A stretch of 64,000 nt of DNA from Cytobacillus horneckiae (GCF_002835735.1 NZ_PISD01000013.1:62001-126000); one strand, 5' to 3'; counted from the first letter of the stretch, positions 8,242 to 16,822 are shown. Numbers and translations: made by a program. Notes: generated from the letters alone by a model not told the origin.

Positions 8242-8484
8242 ATGGAAAAGAAATCGTCCATCTTCACCGCAACACACGGTGTAATGACAGCAGAAGTCGG
8301 CGTAATCAGTGGGGAGCTCGAACTTCGCAGCACCTGTGATGACGACGGCACCCTCACATTAGCCATCACCTATGTTGGCGCCGAGGAATGGTACACGTTG
8401 CCAGGGGATGATTACCACCTGCACGACTTGCGTGACCACGAAGTCGTCCACCGCCTGCTCACCGCCGTACTTGAGCGCTCATGA
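8242..8484 (+). CDS. Small acidic protein downstream of the secreted nuclease
   Basis: 80 residues, acidic, no signal peptide or transmembrane segment, with a beta-rich look (ELELRSTCDDDGTLTLAITYVG) and a helical end (VHRLLTAVLERS). I do not recognise a family. GC-rich codon use equals that of the nuclease gene 51 bp upstream, so both probably arrived together. ATG behind AAAGGAG. Its position makes an immunity or accessory role for the nuclease conceivable, but since the nuclease is exported, that is speculation. Confidence 0.65.
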   Translation: MEKKSSIFTATHGVMTAEVGVISGELELRSTCDDDGTLTLAITYVGAEEWYTLPGDDYHLHDLRDHEVVHRLLTAVLERS

Positions 8485-8534
8485 GCTGGTATGCTCTATC
8501 AAAGGGTGCTTTCGTTTAATTATGCATAAGATCA

Positions 8535-8561
8535 GCTGCCTAGTAAGGCAGCGATTTTTTT
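8535..8561 (+). terminator. Terminator of the nuclease cassette
   Basis: GCTGCC-TAGTAA-GGCAGC hairpin followed by GATTTTTTT. It lies just beyond the point where base composition returns to AT-rich. Confidence 0.85.
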
Positions 8562-8802
8562 ATAATTAAAGCAGTATAGTCGAAGAAGAGTTTAGTTCAG
8601 TAAGAACACCCAATTTTTAAAATGTATAGAAAATGATGAGATAACATTTAAATTCATGACTTAACAACTAACTTTTAAAATAGGTAATTTAAGGTATTCA
8701 TTAAAGCGTAAGTGATAAGTAAAATATTATTTGAGAATAAAAATTAGCAATACATCATTTGGAAATGTGGTTTATAGAATATTAGAATTGGAGATGTTAG
8801 GC
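8562..8802. other. AT-rich spacer upstream of the LPMO gene
   Basis: No gene is seen. It must contain the LPMO promoter, but I could not choose one convincingly. Codons from TTG 8731 are in frame with the LPMO but lack a ribosome binding site. Confidence 0.4.
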
Positions 8803-9714
8803 GTGAAGTGGAAAAAGAAAGGTTTCATTGGTGTGATAACACTATTTGCAGCAGTCTTATTAACTCCTATTGCTGTCTCCGCACATGGTTATGTGGAACA
8901 GCAACCCTCTAGAGCACTTCTATGTGCACAAGGTGTAAATCAAAATTGCGGAGGGGTTCAGTGGGAGCCTCAATCTACTGAAACAGCGAAAGGCTTCCCT
9001 GAATCAGGGCTTATAGATGGGCAGTTTGCTTCTGCAAATGGGATTTTCACAGAGCTTGATGAACAATCAGAATGGCGTTGGGAAAAGGTTACTATGAATC
9101 ACGGGAAGCAAACATTTCAGTGGCATTTGACGGCAGCCCATTCAACTTCTAAATGGCATTACTATATTACAAAAAAAGATTGGGATTCGAATGCGCCTTT
9201 AACTCGTGAGCAGTTTGAATTGACACCATTTTATGAGCAGTATGATTATGGGGTTGTTCCAGGACAGAAAGTACAGCATGAGGTGACTGTACCAGAGCGA
9301 GAAGGTTATCATGTAATCTTAGCAGTTTGGGATGTTGCTAACACAGGAAATGCATTTTATCATGTTATAGACGCTGATTTCTCAGGGGGTGGAAGTGTGC
9401 CAACCCCAGACCCCGATCCTGTTCCTGAACCACCTTATGAGGGAGACACTTGGGATTCAACTACTACATACCTCCAAGGTGATAGGGTCGTTTACGATGG
9501 GCATGAATATGTGGCGAAATGGTGGACAAGTGGCGATCAACCTGATATATCAGACGCTTGGATGCTGCTCAGTGAAAATGTAGTTCGAACATGGAATAGA
9601 AATGCTGTGTACTACGGTGGAGACCGCGTTCAATATGAAGGAGTAATCTATGAAGCTCAGTGGTGGACAAAAGGAGATGTTCCATCAAATTTAGGTGTTT
9701 GGAAAAGAAAATAG
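8803..9714 (+). CDS. Secreted lytic polysaccharide monooxygenase (AA10) with two CBM5/12-like modules
   Basis: 303 residues. Signal peptide ends after AVSA so that His28 (HGYVEQQPSR) becomes the mature N terminus, the copper 'histidine brace' residue of AA10 LPMOs; the second copper histidine is in WHLTAAHST and the axial aromatic region in NAFYHVIDADF. A proline-rich linker (TPDPDPVPEPP) leads to two carbohydrate-binding modules (WDSTTTYLQGDRVVYDGHEY and WNRNAVYYGGDRVQYEG), each ending in a WWT..GD..P motif. It oxidatively cleaves crystalline chitin or a similar polymer outside the cell. The start is GTG 8803, with GGAG 9 nt upstream, in preference to ATG 8794 or TTG 8731. Confidence 0.9.
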   Translation: MKWKKKGFIGVITLFAAVLLTPIAVSAHGYVEQQPSRALLCAQGVNQNCGGVQWEPQSTETAKGFPESGLIDGQFASANGIFTELDEQSEWRWEKVTMNHGKQTFQWHLTAAHSTSKWHYYITKKDWDSNAPLTREQFELTPFYEQYDYGVVPGQKVQHEVTVPEREGYHVILAVWDVANTGNAFYHVIDADFSGGGSVPTPDPDPVPEPPYEGDTWDSTTTYLQGDRVVYDGHEYVAKWWTSGDQPDISDAWMLLSENVVRTWNRNAVYYGGDRVQYEGVIYEAQWWTKGDVPSNLGVWKRK

Positions 9715-9724
9715 GTACAAATTT

Positions 9725-9760
9725 AACTCAGTACAGCCGTTGAAGTTGTGCTGAGTTTTT
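9725..9760 (+). terminator. Terminator after the LPMO gene
   Basis: AACTCAG...CTGAGTT stem extended by G-T pairs, followed by TTTT. Confidence 0.75.
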
Positions 9761-9800
9761 ACTATTAATTCGATAAAATAGTAATTAACTTCTAAAGACC

Positions 9801-9858
9801 AGGGGCAGTGCTTACATACGGTTTTGCCCTTTGCTTGTCGCTAGCGGCAGGTTAATTT
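9801..9858. repeat. Hairpin-plus-tail element, copy 1
   Basis: A GGGGCA...TTGCCC hairpin followed by CTTTGC and then GTCGCTAGCGGCAGGTTA. The same architecture recurs at 10581-10642 with a different stem but a similar tail (GTGGCAGTTTAGCGAG). The identity is partial, so this is a resemblance, not a proven family. Confidence 0.35.
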
Positions 9859-9961
9859 TTGAAGGTATTAACATTAAGTTAAAACATTCCTATTTACAAA
9901 AAGATGGATCCCTATTATAGTTATTAAAGAGTCTTTATATCTATAATTAAAGGAGTTATTG

Positions 9962-10525
9962 ATGATGAATCCCAAATTACAAAAGAAAATTAGCAGCTTA
10001 GAAAAAATCGAGAGATTTCCAGCAGATAAATTATTTGAATTCCTACCTATTAAGAAAAATGACAATGTATTGGATCTTGGAGCTGGTACTGGTTACATTT
10101 CTCTTTCTATTGCTGAGCGAGTTCAAACCGTATATGCATTCGATTATGATAAAGAAATCCTTAAATACCTGGAAACATTAGCAAAGGAAAGAGACATTGT
10201 AAACATTAAAACGGTTGTAGGAAACTTTAAAGATATTCCGTTAGATAATCATTTTATTGATATAGCTATTGCTTCAATCGCTTTGCACGAAGTTCAACCC
10301 CTTGCAACAGCTTTGAAAGAAATCAACAGAGTGTTGAAAGACAAAGGCTTATTCTTATGCATTGAATTAGAAAAGACGGAGATTTCTACTGGACCAAGAG
10401 TTTCTTCTAAAGATATGGAAGCTGAAATCCTTGATGCCGGGTTTTCCATTGTTGATAAAAACTACCCATCAATAAAAATTGCAAACCAGCCTGTCTATAT
10501 TATTCTCGCTCAGAAAAATAAATAA
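9962..10525 (+). CDS. Class I SAM-dependent methyltransferase
   Basis: 187 residues with the Rossmann methyltransferase motifs: VLDLGAGTGYISLS (motif I, about 38-51), AFDYDKEIL (motif II, acidic residue binding the ribose), and IASIALHEV in the post-I/IV region, then an LKEINRVLKDKGLFLC strand as in UbiE/Methyltransf_11 enzymes. Substrate unknown. ATG 9962 chosen with AGGAG 6 nt upstream; ATG 9965 is equally possible. Stands alone. Confidence 0.85.
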   Translation: MMNPKLQKKISSLEKIERFPADKLFEFLPIKKNDNVLDLGAGTGYISLSIAERVQTVYAFDYDKEILKYLETLAKERDIVNIKTVVGNFKDIPLDNHFIDIAIASIALHEVQPLATALKEINRVLKDKGLFLCIELEKTEISTGPRVSSKDMEAEILDAGFSIVDKNYPSIKIANQPVYIILAQKNK

Positions 10526-10580
10526 AATAAAAACCTGATTTGTTTCTTATTGTAAGATGGCAATCACTATTGTGCTAACG

Positions 10581-10642
10581 GGGACAATACTTAAGTAATG
10601 GTATTGTCCTTTTCATATAGTGGCAGTTTAGCGAGATAACTT
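10581..10642 (+). terminator. Terminator after the methyltransferase, with repeated tail
   Basis: GGACAATAC...GTATTGTCC is a 9-bp perfect stem followed by TTTTC. It is followed by GTGGCAGTTTAGCGAG, which resembles the tail at 9836-9858. Confidence 0.7.
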
Positions 10643-10713
10643 ACCAGTAGTCAAAAAAACTCATTTAAATAGAAAAAGAGTAAAGAATAATTGTTCATCT
10701 TTGCTCTTTAGTT

Positions 10714-11068
10714 GATTTCATTTCTATTGTCTCTCAAAGTTATCTACAGGATCTTGATGATGCCATTGTTTATAAGGGTCGAAAGCTTGCCGTGATATGG
10801 AGTTGTGCCATTATTCACAACGTTATTTACCTCTAAATCTATTTCACCACTATCTCCTTCATAACAAACATCCATATAAAAGATCATTCGAGCTATATCG
10901 CCTTTGACTTCATCACGGGGTTCCTATGAATCGTTATCCGCAAATGTATAAGGTGCCTCACCATGTCGGGAGCCTCCATTAGCAAAATCTTTGCTCCTTA
11001 CAATATTTAAGCAGGCTTTAACATTTTCTAAATTCAATCCATTAATATAAGTATTATTTTTTCTAGAC
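10714..11068 (-). pseudogene. Remnant of an endonuclease I family nuclease
   Basis: The minus strand encodes IVRSKDFANGGS, a stop, EPRDEVKGDIARMIFYMDV, YEGDSGEIDLEV and GTTPYHGKLSTL; after a frameshift the next frame gives WHHQDPVDNFERQ and another stop. This is the C-terminal part of endonuclease I (PF04231, Bsn-type extracellular nucleases: ARM(I/Y)FYM...RYEG...GKLS...W...DPVDDFE). At least two nonsense codons, a frameshift and loss of the N terminus show it is dead. It lies 2.5 kb from the intact secreted HNH nuclease. Confidence 0.75.
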
Positions 11069-11070
11069 GT

Positions 11071-11113
11071 AAAAAAAACCCCCTTAAGTATGATGTTTTC
11101 TACTTAAAGGGGG
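11071..11113 (-). terminator. Terminator overlapping the end of a small ORF
   Basis: ACCCCCTTAAGTA...TACTTAAAGGGGGT stem; on the minus strand it is followed by eight T. The stop codon of the 11084-11257 ORF lies inside the stem. Confidence 0.75.
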
Positions 11114-11257
11114 TAATATCACTTCTGGTTTTCTTTCTAGCGGAATATTGGAAAAACCATTCAAATGGCTGGCCCTGCCATTTGAATAGACTTCCCGGCT
11201 CCTAAAAATAAGCCTGTCCCAATCGTCCAAATCTCTTTTTAATTCCTGTTTTTCCAT
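11084..11257 (-). CDS. Small hypothetical protein
   Basis: 57 residues, MEKQELKRDLDDWDRL at the start and a proline-rich end (LERKPEVILPPLSRKHHT). ATG 11257 has AGAAGGGA upstream; the track's longer version from 11296 has no ribosome binding site. No family recognised. A strong terminator embraces its last codons, supporting a real short transcript. Confidence 0.45.
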   Translation of the reverse strand: MEKQELKRDLDDWDRLIFRSREVYSNGRASHLNGFSNIPLERKPEVILPPLSRKHHT

Positions 11258-11296
11258 ATTATTCCCTTCTCTGTTGTACATCATGGAAATATGCAA

Positions 11297-12140
11297 ATTC
11301 TAAGGGTTTCTTTCAATGCTTTTGAAATAATCATATCCCGTAACTTAATTTTTTTATCAGCATATATCTTTTCGGATATTTTTAATATTATAAATCTCAC
11401 TAGCATCTTACTATAAATTCCATAAGGGATATCATCAAGATTATGGAAATTTACACCGTTAAGGCAGAAAACCGTGTATCAATAGGGTTTATTCTATTAA
11501 GAATAAATCAATTTTGTTAAAAATAAAGAGTGCGATTGTTTCATATAATATGACCTGTCTCAAAAGTTATTATCGTTGTAAAACACTCCATTTATAACCC
11601 CAATAAATAACTTAGCGTTGTCAATACGCAGCTTCAGAACTCGCCGGGCAGCATTCCTGTTTTAACTGAAATGATTCGAGAGTTTGTGAAAAATGTACAC
11701 AAACAATAGCGGGCAATACTTGATCATCGGTGTTGTGTTTTTTATCTGGAACTATCGGGGCAGGCTAGTTTAATTAAATACATCTTTTAATTGACTAATC
11801 AATGGTATTATTAAGGTAATAATAAACAATTAGGTGAAAGTATGGATAAATGAAAAAATTAATACAGCAGAAGATAAAAGTTAATAAACAAAAAACAGAG
11901 AACTAATTTGCTTCCAAACCATATATCCAATTAAAAGGTAGTAAATGTAATTATTATATTAAAGATGGTTGCTCTTCTATTATAGGAGGAGAAAGCTTTA
12001 ATACGTTATATGCTACAATCTTAAAAAGGTAAACTTTGGAGGCACACCACTGCGATCAGACTTATAACGAAATTAGGATCTTGATATATCCCGTCAAGGA
12101 CATATTATGAAACAGTGCTTTAATAAAGGAGTTGTATAAA
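11297..12140. other. Long stretch without an intact gene
   Basis: Only start-less open stretches are seen: minus strand 11465-11285 encodes about 60 residues (VNFHNLDDIPYGIYSKM onwards) and plus strand 11620-11710 encodes NSPGSIPVLTEMIREFVKNV then a stop. Neither matches a family I know. Together with the neighbouring nuclease relic they suggest a graveyard of decaying genes. A ribosome binding site for the next gene ends the stretch. Confidence 0.4.
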
Positions 12141-12809
12141 ATGGATGAAAAAAAAGATACAGAAATAAAACGCTCTTCAAAAGCAGAAAACATTCTAGCT
12201 CAGATCAATAGTAAAACTAAGCTAGGCGACTTACGAAAAATCGCGAAGGACATTAAAAAAGATCACGAACTAGCTATGGAACTTTGGTCAACCGAGGAGT
12301 TTTTGCCCAGACTATTAGCAATCTTAATTATGGACAAAAAACTTCTTTCACAAGATGTGCTAAATAAGCTTGATAAGGATATGCAGACTCACACTTTTGA
12401 TGAGCGTAATAACTTAATGGATTGGTTAATGGCAAATCAGCTCACCAAAGACAAGAATAAAATTGCATTGATGGAGTCATGGGAAAATAGTCCTTCTGCT
12501 CTTCAAAGGCGTGCTTTCTGGTATTATCAAGGGCGATTGAGATGGACTGGACAAACACCGCCTGATAACACCGCAGACTTGCTATCTGCATTAGAAGCTA
12601 ATATTACGCAGGAAGAACCGGAAGTTCAATGGGCTATGAATTTCACCGCAGGCTGGATAGGCGTTTATGATGAAAAGAATCGTGCACGTTGTATTAAACT
12701 TGGTGAGAAAACGGGTCTTTACAAAGATGAAATAGTTGCAAAAGGATGTACTCCCAGCTATTTGCCGGAGTTCATTACGATTGAAGTTAACAAACGATAT
12801 AATAATTAG
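12141..12809 (+). CDS. DNA alkylation repair protein (AlkD-like)
   Basis: 222 residues, all-helical HEAT-like repeats as in AlkC/AlkD DNA glycosylases: LGDLRKIAKDIKKDHELAMELW, LAILIMDKK, NLMDWLMAN, WENSPSALQRRAFWYYQ, and VQWAMNFTAGWIG. Members remove alkylated bases, but several Bacillus paralogues are uncharacterised and may only bind DNA. ATG 12141 has GGAG 9 nt upstream; TTG 12132 would abut the same site and is rejected. Confidence 0.8.
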   Translation: MDEKKDTEIKRSSKAENILAQINSKTKLGDLRKIAKDIKKDHELAMELWSTEEFLPRLLAILIMDKKLLSQDVLNKLDKDMQTHTFDERNNLMDWLMANQLTKDKNKIALMESWENSPSALQRRAFWYYQGRLRWTGQTPPDNTADLLSALEANITQEEPEVQWAMNFTAGWIGVYDEKNRARCIKLGEKTGLYKDEIVAKGCTPSYLPEFITIEVNKRYNN

Positions 12810-13391
12810 TTCCCTCTGTTAGGGTTTAATGCAAACAATAAAGGAATTCAAAGCCTCAACCGAAAAATAAAGAAAACAACGCGTTATGGCAGCTAGTTAG
12901 TGAAATATGCAAAGAAGATGTAAAGGATTAACTTATCTTTAAGAAGAACAACTTTCCAACTGAGCAGTACAAGGATACGGTTCAGTAGGAGATAAAAAAG
13001 GACGATAGCCATAAAATTGGTAATCGTCCTTTTTCAACTATAGGGGCTTTCGTTCAATAAGAAATATTAAATTGATATTTTATCTAACAAAAACCGTCAT
13101 TTTTTGATTCATTTCTTTCAGAATAGCGGTTTTTGAATTCTTATTATATATGGGATTTCTCATCAAATATTTTTTTAAGCTACAGGCTGAGATTAATTAT
13201 AGATTTGCAAAAATAAGGAAACAGCTAATTGATTTTTAATCAAGTAAGACTATTGAATATTAGCTGATCTCATGGTAATATTTGATTGGTTAATCATTTT
13301 TTTATTTAATCAATTAATTTGTTTTGAGCTTGAAAATTGTTAATCCCCTATGAATGAGGGATTATCACTAAAGATATAGGAGCGGAGTGGT
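12810..13391. other. Intergenic region before the DUF418 gene
   Basis: Holds a terminator (12996-13036) and a second hairpin-like pair AAAAACCG...CGGTTTTT (about 13117-13135 with its partner near 13089). A TTGATTGGTTAATCA-like imperfect dyad at about 13281-13295, followed by TTAATCAATTAA, may be an operator for the DUF418 gene. No gene seen. Confidence 0.4.
12996..13036 (+). terminator. Terminator downstream of the alkylation repair gene
   Basis: GGACGATAGCC...GGTAATCGTCC stem followed by TTTTT. It lies about 190 bp after the stop codon, so a short untranslated or decayed segment is included in the transcript. Confidence 0.75.
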
Positions 13392-14552
13392 ATGTTCGCA
13401 CAGCAAGGAAATCAACTCAATAAAAAAAGAGCCATATCACTTGATTTAGCGAGAGGGCTTATGCTGTTGTTAATTGCATTAGCGCATGCACCCTTATATC
13501 TGTATGGTTCGCAGCCAGGGATAATGAGCCGACCAGAAAGTGTTCACTTCTTGGATAATATAATCAATTCATTTGGTGAGCTTTTTATAGACAACCGCGC
13601 TAGGCCATTATTCGCTGTAATATTTGGATATGGACTAGTGTTAATGTTCGAGAGTCAATTATCTAAAGGTAAAAATATTAAAGAAGCGAAGAGAACAATT
13701 AGAAAAAGGTCTTACTATTTAATCTTGTTTGGGATGATATTAGCGGTTTTTATTGGTGGGCAGGATATATTAATGGCTTATGGTGTAGCAGGGCTTTTAG
13801 TTGGATGGCTGTTATCACGCGATCATAAAGTATTCATATCAGCTACAGTTATTGTTACAGTCCTGTTTCTCACATATCTTCCATTCCTGTGGGGCTTCAT
13901 TCTGCAAGAGATTGGCAGCTATGGTTTTGGAACGGAGTTCTCTCAAAATGATAATTATTTACAATCACTTTTAGAAGCGGCTTTGTATTTCCCGATTGTC
14001 CCTATCTTTATTCATTTGCTGTTTCCTATCCTTCCCTCTGTACTGATAGGAATATGGTTCGGAAGGAAGCATTTGTTAACAGAAGCACAGAAACAAGATA
14101 AAAAATTGAAAAGAATAGCTTCTTTTGGAATTACGATATCTATATTAGGTGCATTGCCTATCGTGTTAATTGATGAGGTATGGGTGCCAAGCTTATTTTT
14201 AACTGGTTTTATTTATGGAATTCAAATCATCACTGGCACTGCTGGCGGGATTGGATATGCAGCATTATTTGGGATGATAGGTAATCGTCTGAAAAACCCT
14301 AATAGGATAACAACCTCATTAACTGCGTTAGGCAAGCGCTCATTAACATTCTTTGTTTTAAATGAGACATTGTTAGTTCTTCTTCTCTCACCTGCCGCAT
14401 TCGGTTTAGGCGATAGATTAAGTAATACGGGTGTTACTGTGATTGCTATTATTGTCTGGGGTTTATCTGTGATACTTGCTACTATTTTAGAAAAGCATCA
14501 GATGAAGGGTCCTTTAGAAACTTTAATGCGTTCATTAGTGTATAATAGGTAG
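13392..14552 (+). CDS. DUF418 domain-containing membrane protein
   Basis: 386 residues, about ten transmembrane helices. The start SLDLARGLMLLLIALAHAP and the FIDNRARPLFAVIFGYG motif match the DUF1624/DUF418 (YeiB/YxaH-like) family of presumed acyltransferase-like membrane proteins; the C-terminal TALGKRSLTFFVLNE is the DUF418 hallmark. Biochemical role unproven. ATG behind GGAGCGGAG. Single gene with its own terminator. Confidence 0.85.
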   Translation: MFAQQGNQLNKKRAISLDLARGLMLLLIALAHAPLYLYGSQPGIMSRPESVHFLDNIINSFGELFIDNRARPLFAVIFGYGLVLMFESQLSKGKNIKEAKRTIRKRSYYLILFGMILAVFIGGQDILMAYGVAGLLVGWLLSRDHKVFISATVIVTVLFLTYLPFLWGFILQEIGSYGFGTEFSQNDNYLQSLLEAALYFPIVPIFIHLLFPILPSVLIGIWFGRKHLLTEAQKQDKKLKRIASFGITISILGALPIVLIDEVWVPSLFLTGFIYGIQIITGTAGGIGYAALFGMIGNRLKNPNRITTSLTALGKRSLTFFVLNETLLVLLLSPAAFGLGDRLSNTGVTVIAIIVWGLSVILATILEKHQMKGPLETLMRSLVYNR

Positions 14553-14556
14553 ATTA

Positions 14557-14586
14557 TAAAAGGTTGCTGCAGCAGCCTTTTTTATT
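14557..14586 (+). terminator. Terminator after the DUF418 gene
   Basis: AAAGGTTGCTG-CAGCAGCCTTTT palindrome followed by TT; a nearly identical hairpin follows yoaT. Confidence 0.8.
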
Positions 14587-14673
14587 GTTTAAAAAAAATA
14601 TTGGGCTTATCACATGGTATAATATGGATTGGTGTGCGTTCATACATATTAGTTTTTTGAAAAGAGGGAAAGA

Positions 14674-14874
14674 ATGACCAAGCATTGTTGTGATCAGATG
14701 ACCTACCATGCAAATTTAACGTGTGAAATTCATAAAAATCTGTTTGATTGTCCTGATAAGCTTATAATTTTCCACGAAGAGGATTGTGAATATGGTTTAA
14801 TCATTCATGATGGTGGCTCTTCAACGATTGAAATCATGTTTTGTCCTTGGTGTGGTATAAACTTAGGATATTAA
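14674..14874 (+). CDS. Small cysteine-rich protein (DUF6980-like)
   Basis: 66 residues with HCCDQM at 4-9, CEIHKNLFDCPDK at 18-30 and a terminal CPWCG (57-61), spaced like a small zinc site. The pattern agrees with a family I recall as DUF6980; the number should be checked. ATG behind GAGGGAAAG. Function unknown. Not clearly in an operon. Confidence 0.7.
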   Translation: MTKHCCDQMTYHANLTCEIHKNLFDCPDKLIIFHEEDCEYGLIIHDGGSSTIEIMFCPWCGINLGY

Positions 14875-14909
14875 CGCATTCGTTTAATGAACGAAGTAGT
14901 TTTTCTTAT

Positions 14910-14927
14910 AGACGGACCGTCTTTTTC
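14910..14927 (+). terminator. Short terminator-like palindrome
   Basis: AGACGGACCGTCT followed by TTTTC; the stem is short, so it is a weak terminator for the small cysteine-rich gene. Confidence 0.4.
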
Positions 14928-14932
14928 TTATA

Positions 14933-16192
14933 GTGGGAAAGGGGAAGACTGAAAATGGTGGTGATTATTTGTCGCTTAGCTTTTATTATTTATTAGTGAG
15001 CCAATCTTCTACGAAATTAGCTTACACATTATATTCAATGACCATTATTACCTTCATCTATCAAACAACTCAGTCAGCTACGTTGGCATCTGCTGTTACG
15101 ATAGTTAGTGTCGTTTCTCAATTAATAGGTGGAAGTACAGTCCCGCTGATAATGCAAAAATACGCATTAAAAAGCATTCTTTTAATATCTCAAATCGTAC
15201 AGTTAATTATATATTCTTTTATTGTTGTAGCCTTATTGACTATACCTAGCCCTGTAAATTATATCTTGTTATTTATCTTACTTGGAACTATTTCTTTTTT
15301 TGATGGATGGTCAAATCCTTCAAGGAATGCATTGATACCAGCAATCGTTTCGAAAGAGAAATTAGTAGATGCAAATAGCATCTTATCTACAACAAGCCAA
15401 TCATTGCAACTCCTTGGATGGTCTATTGGTGGGATAGTCATCGTTTACCTTGGTCACGAAAAGGCCATCCTTATTACGATTGTTTTATTATTGGTTTCTC
15501 TCCTTTCATTATTTTTGTTAAAAGCGAAGGCAGCAAAGGATAAAAAGAATAGAAAGGGACGACTAGAGACTTTAAAAGAAGGTTGGATTCTTGTTTTTAA
15601 GCATCCTAAACTAAGTACGATTAATAAGATGGATATGATTGAACTATTTGGTGGGAGCATCTGGATTGGTGCTGTAACTTTAGTCTTTGTTCAAGAGGCT
15701 TTAGGACAAGATGAGAAATGGTGGGGATATATAAATTCTGCTTATTATGCTGGAACGATACTTGGCGGTCTTTTGGTTTGGAGGCTATCCCAACTTGTAA
15801 ATCAACATCTGGTGTTCTTTATCTTGCTTGGCTCGGTTGGTGTTTCTATTCTTATAGTGATTTATTCTGTTGTTTCTCTTCCAATGATTGCTTTGATTTT
15901 AGTGATCCTCATGGGGCCGCTTTATCAAGTTAGAGATATTGCTCAAAGTACGTTTATACAAAATTCAATCGACAAAGAAGATTTGGGTAAGTACTTAGCG
16001 GCAAAAGCTACAATAAACCAAGTGGTTTTTAGTTTGTCCGTTTTCATTATTGGAGTCCTAGTTGATTTGGTGAATGTTAGATTTGTTTATTTGTTTTCTG
16101 GATTGTTATTGTTCTTCTCTAGTATATATGGTTACTTCAAACTATTAAAAAAGCATGATTCATACAGTAATGAATCTTCTAAATTTCTTTAA
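14933..16192 (+). CDS. MFS transporter (MFS_3 / macrolide-efflux-like)
   Basis: 419 residues, twelve hydrophobic segments, a central basic loop (KAKAAKDKKNRKGRLETLKEG) and the DGWSNPSRNALIPAIV motif that follows TM4 in the MFS_3 exporter branch (macrolide/drug efflux-like). Substrate unknown. The start is uncertain: GTG 14933 has no ribosome binding site, TTG 14969 follows GGTGGTG and would place the first TM helix close to the N terminus as usual. Downstream terminator at 16191. Confidence 0.8.
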   Translation: MGKGKTENGGDYLSLSFYYLLVSQSSTKLAYTLYSMTIITFIYQTTQSATLASAVTIVSVVSQLIGGSTVPLIMQKYALKSILLISQIVQLIIYSFIVVALLTIPSPVNYILLFILLGTISFFDGWSNPSRNALIPAIVSKEKLVDANSILSTTSQSLQLLGWSIGGIVIVYLGHEKAILITIVLLLVSLLSLFLLKAKAAKDKKNRKGRLETLKEGWILVFKHPKLSTINKMDMIELFGGSIWIGAVTLVFVQEALGQDEKWWGYINSAYYAGTILGGLLVWRLSQLVNQHLVFFILLGSVGVSILIVIYSVVSLPMIALILVILMGPLYQVRDIAQSTFIQNSIDKEDLGKYLAAKATINQVVFSLSVFIIGVLVDLVNVRFVYLFSGLLLFFSSIYGYFKLLKKHDSYSNESSKFL

Positions 16193-16224
16193 GGCATTTC
16201 TTCATCGTGAGGAATGCCTTTTAT
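16191..16224 (+). terminator. Terminator after the MFS gene
   Basis: AAGGCATT...AATGCCTT stem followed by TTATTT; the stem begins at the stop codon. Confidence 0.75.
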
Positions 16225-16329
16225 TTATATATAACAATAATAATATAAATAAAATCGATAATAATTTATTGCAAAACGATAAATTTTGTATTAAAATCAA
16301 TTTGATGATAAATAGGTGAGGTGCTTTTT

Positions 16330-16812
16330 ATGAAACGAGTGTCAACACTCTTTTTAAAGATAGCTGTTATTCTAATGGGCATTCCTGTGCTTGCTTTGTG
16401 CCTCTTTTTGGTGCCTGAGCTTGCAGAGTATACAGTAGAATTGTATCCCAATATGACTTATATGAAAGTGCTCGTATTTCTCTTTTTTTATGTAACGGCG
16501 ATACCGTTTTACATTGCTCTATATCAAGCTTTTAAACTAGTAGGCTTTATTGACAAAAATATAGCGTTCTCGGAGTTATCTGTAAGAGCTTTAAAGAACA
16601 TCAAAAACTGTGCAATCACAATCAGCATGTTGTATGTGGTAGGCATGCCGCTCTTGTATCTTATGGCAGAGATGGACGACGCCCCAGGTATTATAGTAAT
16701 CGGATTGGTCATTATTTTTGCTTCAATGGTGATTGCAGTCTTTGCTGCTGTGCTACAAAAGCTGTTAAAAAATGCCATAGATATAAAATCTGAAAACGAT
16801 CTAACAGTCTGA
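16330..16812 (+). CDS. yoaS: DUF2975 membrane protein, YoaS-like
   Basis: 160 residues with four transmembrane segments (around 9-29, 43-68, 100-119, 125-147), the DUF2975 arrangement with AIPFYIALYQAFKLVGFIDKN and FSELSVRALKNIKNC. DUF2975 proteins are partner membrane proteins of a short XRE regulator. The next two genes are the yozG and yoaT equivalents in the same order as in B. subtilis (from memory). ATG 16330 chosen because GTG 16321 overlaps its ribosome binding site (AGGTGAGGTG). Confidence 0.85.
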   Translation: MKRVSTLFLKIAVILMGIPVLALCLFLVPELAEYTVELYPNMTYMKVLVFLFFYVTAIPFYIALYQAFKLVGFIDKNIAFSELSVRALKNIKNCAITISMLYVVGMPLLYLMAEMDDAPGIIVIGLVIIFASMVIAVFAAVLQKLLKNAIDIKSENDLTV

Positions 16813-16822
16813 GGTGAATAAC

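Noticed and set aside
8055..8339. Overlapping ORFs inside the HNH cassette (several frames)
   Set aside because: GC-rich DNA has few stop codons, so long shadow frames are expected; the HNH frame carries the signal peptide and motifs.
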